Positions 1 to 4,617 of a stretch of DNA of 6,570 nucleotides are shown here, piece by piece. The DNA comes from an archaeon (lineage in GTDB: Archaea > Nanobdellota > Nanobdellia > SCGC-AAA011-G17 > GW2011-AR17). A program made the translations under genes and the position numbers. Under the pieces are notes generated by a model. That model saw only the letters and a list, made by a program, of their open reading frames with translations, did not search any database and was not told the DNA's origin. Position 1 is the first letter of the stretch. The number at the start of each line of letters is the position of its first letter. The stretch covers positions 1 through 6,570 of the forward strand of contig JAHFJQ010000061.1 in assembly GCA_023245755.1 (NCBI GenBank). Reading direction: 5' to 3'.

Positions 1-183
1 CTGAAAAATAAAATCCATACGGTTTCTGTAGAAATATTCTTCTCCTGAAAAAACTTTTATGTCTGAGAACTTTGTTACTTGTGCAAGCATTCTCTTTTTA
101 TTTTCCACTTGGACAGAGTAGTCTATGTGCTGGGCTGTACAGCCACCACAAGTTCCAAAGTATTGACAGAGAGCTGTTGCCAT
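1..183 (-). CDS. TrmA/RlmD-family RNA (uracil-C5) methyltransferase, N-terminal part (cut by window edge)
   Basis: Only the first 61 codons are present, from an ATG at 183 to the left edge. Translation gives C-x5-C-G-G-C (Cys6, Cys12, Cys15), followed by Q18 and IDYSVQVENKK, then YRNRMDF at residues 52-58. This is the signature of the iron-sulfur N-terminus of the RumA/RlmD/TrmA family. These enzymes use SAM to methylate C5 of uracil in 23S rRNA or at position 54 of tRNA; archaeal members of this type exist for both substrates, so rRNA versus tRNA cannot be decided here. The fourth cluster Cys, the SAM domain and the catalytic Cys lie outside the window. The gene begins 30 bases after the glycosyltransferase stop on the same strand. 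I see no convincing TATA box or Shine-Dalgarno in the gap, so it is probably read from the upstream transcript. Family assignment is secure. Confidence 0.88.
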   Translation of the reverse strand, partial: MATALCQYFGTCGGCTAQHIDYSVQVENKKRMLAQVTKFSDIKVFSGEEYFYRNRMDFIFQ

Positions 184-213
184 AGACTTTTTGTTTTTAT
201 TTTGTTTAAGAAG

Positions 214-897
214 TTATCTATATTTCTCTCTTTGCGGATTGTATGCTTTCCATTGTCCAAAAGAAGGAATAGAACTTGGGGCGGTGGCAAATGGAAGATC
301 TCCCCTTTTCAATGGCTCGTACCAGTCTTTACTTTTAAGAATACGAGCATCAGAGATAAAGTGTTTTATTTTTACTTTGCTCTTTTCTCTGGGAACAGGA
401 TCACCCCTTAAACAAGGGATCTCAAATACAAGATTATCATAGAAAATATTTTTTCTACTGGAAAAAAATCTTGGATTGTTGCCACTTATATCTACTCTTT
501 CATTCACATCAAGAGGTGATACCGTTAAAAAATCAAAAGAAAAGGCTATAGCTTCTGGCAGAAACTCCCTTTCTTTTCCAAGCTCTTCAAAATCACTAGG
601 CATGAGCCTCTCATCAGCATCTAAAACTAGAATCCAATCTGTAGTTACATCCTGTATAGAAACGTTTCTTGATGGAGCATAGCCATTAAAAGGATGATCT
701 AAAACATCAAGATGTGCATATCTTTTTTTTGCATCCTCTAAATACTGCCTTGTCCCATCAAGTGACCCCGTATCTACAATTCTTGCTCTTTGTACAAAGG
801 GAACAACACTATCTACGAAGTCTTGTATCCCGCCAGCAGGATTCATCATTTCATCACGAACGATTGCACAAAGCGTTGTATTTGCTAAGAGGACCAT
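214..897 (-). CDS. Short family 2 glycosyltransferase (GT-A fold)
   Basis: The protein has 227 residues from ATG 897. It opens with LCAIVRDE (9-16), the first strand of the nucleotide-sugar fold. IVDTGSLDGTRQYL (40-53) is the classic GT2 D-x-GS-x-DGT loop, APSRN (74-78) follows, and WILVLDADERL (88-98) carries the DxD metal/nucleotide motif at D93-D95. It should transfer a sugar from a nucleotide donor to a lipid, glycan or protein; the acceptor cannot be read from sequence. No membrane segment or signal peptide is visible, so it is cytosolic or peripheral. It is short for the family. A longer reading from TTG 972 would add 25 mostly charged residues but has no ribosome site. A TATA-like box at 930-937 fits a start at 897 with a short leader. 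The family 2 call is firm; the biological role is unknown. Confidence 0.85.
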   Translation of the reverse strand: MVLLANTTLCAIVRDEMMNPAGGIQDFVDSVVPFVQRARIVDTGSLDGTRQYLEDAKKRYAHLDVLDHPFNGYAPSRNVSIQDVTTDWILVLDADERLMPSDFEELGKEREFLPEAIAFSFDFLTVSPLDVNERVDISGNNPRFFSSRKNIFYDNLVFEIPCLRGDPVPREKSKVKIKHFISDARILKSKDWYEPLKRGDLPFATAPSSIPSFGQWKAYNPQREKYR

Positions 898-929
898 ACT
901 TTTTTCGAATTGATTTCCTTTAAGAATCT

Positions 930-937
930 TTTTATAA
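930..937 (-). promoter_or_regulatory. Candidate archaeal TATA box for the glycosyltransferase
   Basis: On the minus strand TTATAAAA lies 33-40 bases upstream of ATG 897, preceded by the purine-rich GAGAAAGCCA, which could act as BRE. A start site about 26 bases after the box would leave a leader of roughly 10 bases. This supports ATG 897 over the TTG at 972. Confidence 0.45.
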
Positions 938-960
938 TGGCTTTCTCTTTCTCTTTTATG

Positions 961-1002
961 GAGCTTTTTCAAATGGATACAAAGACTGTAGCGAAAAAGC
1001 TC
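961..1002. repeat. Perfect 10-bp inverted repeat abutting the HAD fragment stop codon
   Basis: GAGCTTTTTC (961-970) and GAAAAAGCTC (993-1002) are exact reverse complements separated by 22 bases. The right arm ends directly beside the stop codon of the truncated HAD reading frame (1003-1005). In a minus-strand transcript it could form a hairpin. It could be a transcript 3' end or the scar of the event that truncated the HAD gene; neither is proven. Confidence 0.5.
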
Positions 1003-1200
1003 TTAGGAATGTATCTTGTCCATGAGTTGTTTATACATGACAGGGCCAAGAGGATAGGTTGCTTTCATGCAGGTTTTTGGGCCAATATCAATTTTATGGT
1101 AGAGCCTTGCATACTTTATCTTTACAGGTTCTCCTATTGCAATGCAGCCATCAAAGTCTAAGGCTATAGGAATTTTTTGTGCAAGGTGATTTTCTGACAT
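1003..1200 (-). pseudogene. HAD-superfamily hydrolase N-terminal fragment
   Basis: From ATG 1200 the frame encodes 65 residues and stops. IPIALDFDGCIAIGE (residues 10-24) contains HAD motif I, DxDG, where the first Asp is the nucleophile and the second the general acid. The rest (KIKYARLYHKIDI, then TYPLGPVMYKQLMD) looks like the helical start of a cap domain. HAD motifs II (Ser/Thr), III (Lys) and IV (Asp pair) are absent, so catalysis is not expected. I found no continuation in the other two minus frames before the glycosyltransferase. In the same frame, downstream of the TAA, the codons read into the glycosyltransferase with no HAD-like sequence. I read this as a truncated relic. It keeps a good leaderless promoter, so a short expressed protein is not excluded. 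A TTG at 1218 is an alternative start with less support. Confidence 0.55.
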
Positions 1201-1223
1201 AGATGTTTCTAAGCACAAGAAAG

Positions 1224-1231
1224 ATTATAAA
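1224..1231 (-). promoter_or_regulatory. TATA box of leaderless promoter for the HAD fragment
   Basis: The minus strand reads AAAAAAG then TTTATAAT, placing the box at -31 to -24 relative to ATG 1200. That is the spacing expected of a leaderless archaeal transcript. The A-rich stretch upstream fits BRE. Confidence 0.6.
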
Positions 1232-1256
1232 CTTTTTTAGATGAGAAAGTTTATAA
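1225..1256. repeat. 11-bp palindrome forming a divergent promoter
   Basis: TTATAAACTTT (1225-1235) and AAAGTTTATAA (1246-1256) are perfect inverted copies around a 10-base spacer. Each half supplies the BRE and TATA elements of one of the two divergent leaderless promoters, so the two promoters are mirror images. Confidence 0.7.
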
Positions 1257-1257
1257 G
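1250..1257 (+). promoter_or_regulatory. TATA box of leaderless promoter for the thioredoxin-like gene
   Basis: GAGAAAG precedes TTTATAAG, which lies at -30 to -23 of ATG 1280, the usual leaderless spacing. It overlaps an upstream out-of-frame ATG at 1258. Confidence 0.6.
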
Positions 1258-1279
1258 ATGTCATTAAAAAAAGAAGGGT

Positions 1280-1843
1280 ATGAGTTTAGTCTCTCTGCTT
1301 TTTGGATCTGCTCTTGCAGCAACTCCTTTGGATGATAACCCCTATATTACCTATGCCTCTGATAGCACGATTGAACATATTGTAGGGGATGCAAAAAGAC
1401 CAACTATTGTTTTATATGCACCTTCTTGTGAAACATTTAAAGGAAATAAGGCAATAGAGCGAAAAATGGACTTCACTTTACGTGCTTTTGGAGAATCTGC
1501 AAGGACATTTAAAGATGAAATACAACATGGGCTCGTGCAATTTGTGTATTTTGATTCTGAGGCCTGTCTTACTGAGGGGCATGATATGGATTGGTTAGAC
1601 CGCCATAATGAAGGAGAACATGGACTTGCAGGATTTCCTACCTTTGTTTTCTATGCTGGGTATATGGATGGGTCTTTGTCCTCAAGAAAAATTACTCAGC
1701 TTGAAACAGGAGTAGACAAAGCAAGTAGAGTAAAAGGTTTTGCTGCGGCTTTGAACTTTCTCGTCTATCATGATTTGCTTGCACGGGATATCATGTATGA
1801 AGTTTCAGAAGAAGGAACAATGCAGCCTATACCTATAAAATAA
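1280..1843 (+). CDS. Secreted thioredoxin-fold protein with an incomplete CxxC site
   Basis: The product has 187 residues. Residues 2-14 form a short hydrophobic segment ending SALA-A, a probable signal peptide with cleavage near 13-14. TIVLYAPSCETF (42-53) matches the thioredoxin strand that leads to the active site, but the site reads C50-E-T-F53, so the resolving Cys is missing. GLVQFVYFD (84-92) is the next core strand, with a second Cys at 96. GFPTFVFYAG (118-127) gives the expected cis-Pro (P120) and following strand. The C-terminal helix is VKGFAAALNFL. A one-Cys site argues against a simple dithiol oxidase; a chaperone, a structural role, or an unusual C50/C96 pairing are alternatives. 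The signal peptide lacks a basic n-region. The four codons just upstream would encode KKKG, but an in-frame TAA at 1265 blocks extension. The start at 1280 is supported by promoter spacing. The gene is convergent with the FKBP gene, five bases apart. Confidence 0.78.
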   Translation: MSLVSLLFGSALAATPLDDNPYITYASDSTIEHIVGDAKRPTIVLYAPSCETFKGNKAIERKMDFTLRAFGESARTFKDEIQHGLVQFVYFDSEACLTEGHDMDWLDRHNEGEHGLAGFPTFVFYAGYMDGSLSSRKITQLETGVDKASRVKGFAAALNFLVYHDLLARDIMYEVSEEGTMQPIPIK

Positions 1844-1848
1844 AAAAA
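1842..1848 (-). terminator. T-tract terminator after the FKBP gene
   Basis: Seven T residues in the minus-strand sense directly follow the FKBP stop codon (1849-1851), followed by a further T-rich stretch. This is the oligo-T type of archaeal terminator. It overlaps the stop of the convergent gene. Confidence 0.6.
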
Positions 1849-2277
1849 TTAATTAATAGAAACAAGTTTGACTTTGAAATTTAAAGCTTCTCCTGCAAGA
1901 GGGTGATTTAGATCTACAGAAATCTCTTCTTCTGTCACTGCTATAATTTTTGCTTCTGTCTGCATTCCATCAGAACGTACAAGGCCAATGATCATACCTA
2001 CTTGCGGTTCTCTCTCTTTAGGAAGAGCTTTTCTTGGGAGTTTACGAATAAGTTGCGGATTTGCTGGCCCATATGCTTCTTCAGCAGGTATATGGATCGT
2101 TTTTTCCTGCCCTACTTTCATTCCAAGAACACCTTTCTCAAAACCTTTAATGACTTGGCCAGAACCAGTTGTAAACTCTAATGGCTCACGACCTTGCGAA
2201 CTATCAAAAACCGTACCATCATCTAATGAACCGGTGTAATGTATTTTTACTTTGTCTCCTTCTTTCACTGTTTGCAT
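1849..2277 (-). CDS. SlyD-type FKBP peptidyl-prolyl cis-trans isomerase
   Basis: The protein has 142 residues and is full length for the short archaeal FKBP/SlyD class. VKIHYTGSLDDGTVFDSS (10-27) starts the FKBP fold. PLEFTTGSGQVIKGFEKGVLGMKVGQ (32-57) is the hallmark active-site region. The fold is interrupted by an inserted 'flap' (IF) domain, about residues 72-122, and closes with DLNHPLAGEALNFKVKLV (122-139), diagnostic for SlyD-like members. The enzyme isomerises Xaa-Pro bonds, and the IF domain gives chaperone activity on unfolded chains. There is no signal peptide, so it is cytosolic. It lacks the His/Cys-rich metal tail of bacterial SlyD. The start is fixed by AGGAG five bases upstream of ATG 2277. 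It forms a single-gene unit with its own TATA box and T-tract. Confidence 0.95.
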   Translation of the reverse strand: MQTVKEGDKVKIHYTGSLDDGTVFDSSQGREPLEFTTGSGQVIKGFEKGVLGMKVGQEKTIHIPAEEAYGPANPQLIRKLPRKALPKEREPQVGMIIGLVRSDGMQTEAKIIAVTEEEISVDLNHPLAGEALNFKVKLVSIN

Positions 2278-2282
2278 GTGTA

Positions 2283-2287
2283 CTCCT
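2283..2287 (-). promoter_or_regulatory. Shine-Dalgarno of the FKBP gene
   Basis: The minus strand reads AAGGAG, then TACAC, then ATG. The five-base spacer fits, and the site fixes the start at 2277. This shows the mRNA has a leader, unlike several neighbours. Confidence 0.75.
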
Positions 2288-2332
2288 TGTCGTAATACCC
2301 CTCTTTACGAATACTTTTTGGATTTCTCACTC

Positions 2333-2340
2333 CTTTATAT
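2333..2340 (-). promoter_or_regulatory. Candidate TATA box for the FKBP gene
   Basis: CAAAAAATA precedes ATATAAAG on the minus strand, 56-63 bases upstream of ATG 2277. A start site about 26 bases downstream would leave a leader of about 33 bases that includes the AGGAG site. Confidence 0.5.
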
Positions 2341-2375
2341 TATTTTTTGTTTATGTTCAAAAAAGCATAACGAAA

Positions 2376-2385
2376 CATATATATA
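2376..2385 (+). promoter_or_regulatory. Candidate TATA box for the small membrane protein gene
   Basis: CATATATATA, preceded by ACGAAA, lies 35-44 bases upstream of ATG 2420. This predicts a short leader of about 13 bases that just contains the Shine-Dalgarno site. The 2278-2419 gap thus carries two back-to-back promoters and no recognisable gene. Confidence 0.5.
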
Positions 2386-2408
2386 CTTTTTGTGTCCTCT
2401 ATAGAAGA

Positions 2409-2417
2409 GAGGTGATC
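2409..2417 (+). promoter_or_regulatory. Very strong Shine-Dalgarno of the 67-residue protein
   Basis: GAGGTGATC is nine contiguous bases complementary to the conserved archaeal 16S rRNA 3' end (GAUCACCUC), followed by a two-base spacer to ATG 2420. Measured from the GAGGTG core the spacing is five. It fixes the start and suggests high translation. Confidence 0.75.
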
Positions 2418-2419
2418 TT

Positions 2420-2623
2420 ATGGTTAAAGCAAAAGAAAGTGGAATGACATGCCATCATGGTATGTGTACGAAATGTCACGCAGGAAAACTTCTTGTCTTA
2501 GGAGTTCTTGTTGTGCTCAATACCCTTTGGAGTTTTGTTTCTTGGGGAATTTTTGTAGGTGCATTGCTTATTCTTGGTGGTCTTGTAAAAATGATCAAAC
2601 CAATGTGCCCACATTGCGAATAA
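2420..2623 (+). CDS. Small membrane hairpin protein with terminal Cys pairs (possible split zinc ribbon)
   Basis: The protein has 67 residues. The N-terminal cytosolic-looking part has TCHHGMCTKCH (10-20), giving C11, C16-x2-C19 and three His. Residues 24-56 are hydrophobic, with a break near N34-T35, suggesting two short helices forming a hairpin. The chain ends MCPHCE, with C63-x2-C66. If the hairpin brings both ends to one side, C16/C19/C63/C66 could form a four-Cys zinc ribbon at the membrane face. Alternatively the terminal C-P-H-C resembles a DsbA-type redox motif, although it lies at the end of the chain and without a thioredoxin fold. I do not recognise a named family. Strong ribosome site, own promoter and a following T-tract indicate a real monocistronic gene. 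Confidence 0.82.
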   Translation: MVKAKESGMTCHHGMCTKCHAGKLLVLGVLVVLNTLWSFVSWGIFVGALLILGGLVKMIKPMCPHCE

Positions 2624-2627
2624 ATAT

Positions 2628-3194
2628 TTAAGAACTTTTTTCTTCTTCTTTTACCTTTTTTTCTAAACGAATCTTTTTTGTCATTCCAAAATCGTATTTT
2701 GTTACTATTTTCTTCATTTCAAGATTCTTTAGGACACGATGTACCTTTACCTTTGATAATCCAGATTCACGTACTAAATCACTTTGGGTCATAGAATCAT
2801 TATTCTTTTCTAAGACACTAATCAGTTTCTTTTCATCTGGAAGAAGGATATCCCCTTGCACACTGTTTTCAAATTCTTCTTCCGCTTTTTCTTTTACTGA
2901 TTCGTGAATTCTTTCATGGCTTGCTCGTAATAAAAGAATCCCACAGCCTACACTTAAAACCAAAGCAATACCTGAGTAAATTGTTAAGATTAAAGATAGA
3001 ATTTTCATAGGATTATTTATTGCATCTGTATGTGGACCAAGAAACTTTCCAAAAAGGAACAGGCTTCCATTGTTCAAGTACGTGATTAAAAAAAGTATAA
3101 AGAATAATAAGGCTACACCTGCAAAAAGAAAGGATAAGATCATGAAGGTGTGTCTTATACTTGTTTCACGTGGTTTCAATGTTTTAAGCTTCAT
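2628..3194 (-). CDS. Two-TM membrane protein with C-terminal winged helix-turn-helix
   Basis: The protein has 188 residues. A basic N-terminus (KLKTLKPRETSIRH) precedes a first membrane helix at about 17-40. A short loop at 41-63 and a second helix at about 64-89 follow. A charged linker (HERIHESVKEKAEEEFEN) leads to a DNA-binding domain at about 117-178: LPDEKKLISVLEKNNDSM, then TQSDLVRESGLSKVKVHRVL as helix-turn-helix, and LEMKKIVTKYDFGMTKKIRL as the final helix and wing. This is the MarR/IclR-like fold of archaeal membrane-anchored regulators, with both ends inside. It sits head-to-head with the secreted repeat protein, 94 bases apart, and may control it by sensing envelope state through its membrane part (inference). 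No strong ribosome site is seen. An inner ATG at 3143 would remove the basic N-terminus and is less likely. Confidence 0.85.
   Translation of the reverse strand: MKLKTLKPRETSIRHTFMILSFLFAGVALLFFILFLITYLNNGSLFLFGKFLGPHTDAINNPMKILSLILTIYSGIALVLSVGCGILLLRASHERIHESVKEKAEEEFENSVQGDILLPDEKKLISVLEKNNDSMTQSDLVRESGLSKVKVHRVLKNLEMKKIVTKYDFGMTKKIRLEKKVKEEEKSS
2636..2641 (+). terminator. T-tract terminator after the 67-residue protein
   Basis: A run of six T, then a long T/C-rich stretch, begins 13 bases after the stop codon. It lies inside the 3' end of the convergent membrane regulator gene. Confidence 0.5.
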
Positions 3195-3288
3195 TTCAAG
3201 GGTTTACACGATTTTCTTAAGTGTTGTTTCGTATACTTGTTGTGGAAGATTCAAAGCTTTTAAGGCTTTTGGATCTGGAGGAAAAACA
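3195..3288. promoter_or_regulatory. Divergent control region between the membrane regulator and the secreted protein
   Basis: The gap holds GTATAC at 3231-3236, a possible weak TATA core, and the palindrome AAAGCTTT at 3253-3260 followed by a related TAAGGCTTTT copy; these are possible operator elements. Neither is strong. Nothing coding is evident in the gap itself. Confidence 0.35.
3277..3281 (+). promoter_or_regulatory. Shine-Dalgarno that fixes the start of the secreted repeat protein
   Basis: GGAGG lies seven bases before ATG 3289. This decides in favour of the start that gives a signal peptide, over the 73-codon longer frame opening at 3070, which would run through the divergent gene. 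Confidence 0.85.
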
Positions 3289-3819
3289 ATGAAAAAACTA
3301 CTAGTACCTTTAAGTCTGGTACTTCTTGTTTTTGCTAGTGCGTTTGCAATGGCAGATGATGGAAGTACAGAAGACGTAGGGTCTGAAGGAAGTGGGTTTA
3401 TGTCTCACTTTCATGGGCCAATTGAAAGATTAAAATTGTTCATGGAAAACCATGGATTGACTACAGAAAATACCATTGGAGACCTTTTGTCTGCTATGGA
3501 AACAGAAAGAGACCAAAGGCTTGAAGAGCAAATGGCTGAGTATGGCGTAGATACTGTTGAAGAACTTCAAGATGCAAAGAAAGCTGAGCATGTTGAAGAA
3601 CTTCGGGTAAGACTAGGTCTAAGCGAAGATGCAACAGATGAAGAAGTATTTGCAGCTGCACAAGAAGCACGAATGGATCGAGCTCGAGAATTTCTTGGCT
3701 TAGATGAAAGTGCAACAAATGAAGAAATACAAGCAGCTATGCAAGCTTGGAAAGAAAGCCATCCAGGCTTAACACCTTTTGGTGGGCATAACCACTTTAT
3801 GGGAGCAGGGCATTCTTAG
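3289..3819 (+). CDS. Secreted helical-repeat protein with His-rich tail
   Basis: The protein has 176 residues. MKK plus the hydrophobic stretch L4-F19, ending ASAFA, is a clear signal peptide, cleaved near A20. An acidic linker follows (DDGSTEDVGSEGSG). Residues about 50-156 look like four degenerate copies of a 26-30 residue helical unit. The last two are clearest: LGLSEDATDEEVFAAAQEA (109-127) and LGLDESATNEEIQAAMQAW (136-154). Earlier units begin near ENHGLTTENT (53) and AEYGVDTVEE (83). The tail GGHNHFMGAGHS has three His, and HFHG follows the linker, so metal binding is possible. I do not recognise a named family, though LGL-x3-AT-x-EE units occur in various secreted proteins. Its divergent neighbour is a membrane winged-helix protein that may regulate it. 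A T-rich tract follows the stop. Confidence 0.85.
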   Translation: MKKLLVPLSLVLLVFASAFAMADDGSTEDVGSEGSGFMSHFHGPIERLKLFMENHGLTTENTIGDLLSAMETERDQRLEEQMAEYGVDTVEELQDAKKAEHVEELRVRLGLSEDATDEEVFAAAQEARMDRAREFLGLDESATNEEIQAAMQAWKESHPGLTPFGGHNHFMGAGHS

Positions 3820-3827
3820 CCCCTCCC

Positions 3828-3841
3828 TTTTTTTCTTTTTT
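3828..3841 (+). terminator. T-rich terminator after the secreted repeat protein
   Basis: Seven T, one C and six T begin eight bases after the TAG stop. No hairpin is required for archaeal termination. The tract ends within the stop codon of the convergent metalloprotease gene. Confidence 0.65.
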
Positions 3842-4616
3842 ACACTAATTTTTCTAACTTTTTCCTACATGCAGAACAAAAACATTGAGGTATCATTGAG
3901 TTTTCTGGAATGCTAAAATCTTCTACATATTTTCCCATGATACATTCCGACGCTTGTGGTTCTGTAACATGATGTCCTAAACCTAGAAGAGCATGCCCTA
4001 TTTCATGTGCTGTTGTTCTCATTTTCTTTTCATTGAGTACTTCTGTCATAGCTACATGTGCTACACCTTGACCTTGATACCATCCCTGTGTCGGACTTGC
4101 GTTCCATTGACCACAAAACCATTTTATGATATAAGGGATAGGCTCAATACTTAGTATTAAGCCTTCTTCTTGCTGGAAATTAAAATAATTATCATATACT
4201 ATTGCTCTTGACTGTGGATGGAAAACATCTTGTTCCGTACATATCAGTCTTCTCCTTACAAATTGCACCCTTCCATCTGTTGCTTCTTTATAGGGCTGAT
4301 TTATAGCTTCAAATAACTGATCGAGCGTTCCTTCCTGTCTTAACGTCTCTTGCATCTCTCTTTGTAACGTTACTGTTTCAGGAGCACACATACCCAATAA
4401 CATATGTGCATGTTGAACTAAGGTTTCGTCTATTGCTTCATCAGTAAAAATACATATATCAACAGGTATTGGAAGCCCACGTTGTACAAAATGTTGTGCT
4501 CTCTGAAAATAATCGCCTCTTTTTCTTGGCCCCAATTCTCTTCCGGATCTTTTGCCCCTATTTCCATAGCAATTTGTAAAGAAATCCCTTTCTCTAACTT
4601 CAAAGTATTGAACCAT
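3840..4616 (-). CDS. Archaemetzincin-like zinc metalloprotease
   Basis: The protein has 258 residues with no signal peptide or membrane segment, so it is cytosolic. H204-E-I-G-H208-ALL-G212-LG-H215-H216 is a metzincin zinc helix, with E205 as the general base. ECIM (224-227) supplies a Cys and the Met-turn Met227. The chain ends CFCSACRKKLEKL, with C245, C247 and C250. The order zinc helix, C-x-M, then CxxC near the C-terminus is the archaemetzincin (AMZ) plan. Two departures are seen. The zinc motif has three residues, not two, between the second His and the Gly, and the Cys that normally follows the third His is H216 here. The N-terminal 30 residues are strongly basic. It starts one base after the stop of the caspase-like gene (TAA-A-ATG), with only AAGG 11 bases upstream, so translational coupling is likely. 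Protease class is firm; substrate is unknown. Confidence 0.82.
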   Translation of the reverse strand: MVQYFEVRERDFFTNCYGNRGKRSGRELGPRKRGDYFQRAQHFVQRGLPIPVDICIFTDEAIDETLVQHAHMLLGMCAPETVTLQREMQETLRQEGTLDQLFEAINQPYKEATDGRVQFVRRRLICTEQDVFHPQSRAIVYDNYFNFQQEEGLILSIEPIPYIIKWFCGQWNASPTQGWYQGQGVAHVAMTEVLNEKKMRTTAHEIGHALLGLGHHVTEPQASECIMGKYVEDFSIPENSMIPQCFCSACRKKLEKLV

Positions 4617-4617
4617 T

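Noticed and set aside
79..442. Plus-strand frames over the left-edge methyltransferase and the glycosyltransferase
   Set aside because: Low-complexity shadow translations with no family features; the minus-strand genes explain the region.
898..972. 25-residue N-terminal extension of the glycosyltransferase from TTG 972
   Set aside because: No ribosome site, a non-ATG start and a charged stretch before the first fold strand; the TATA box at 930-937 lies inside it.
1003..1005. Readthrough or reassigned TAA joining the HAD fragment to the glycosyltransferase
   Set aside because: TAA ends other genes normally here, for example the FKBP and caspase-like genes, and the linker shows no HAD-like sequence.
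2396..2412. CCTCT/AGAGG stem that could hide the Shine-Dalgarno of the small membrane protein
   Set aside because: The stem is only five base pairs, and the predicted transcript start near 2407 would exclude its left arm.
1988..2447. Plus-strand frames opposite the FKBP gene and across the divergent promoter
   Set aside because: They are antisense to a certain gene and have no ribosome site or recognisable domain.
3070..3288. 73-codon N-terminal extension of the secreted repeat protein
   Set aside because: It runs antisense through the membrane regulator gene. GGAGG seven bases before ATG 3289 and the signal peptide starting there fix the real start.
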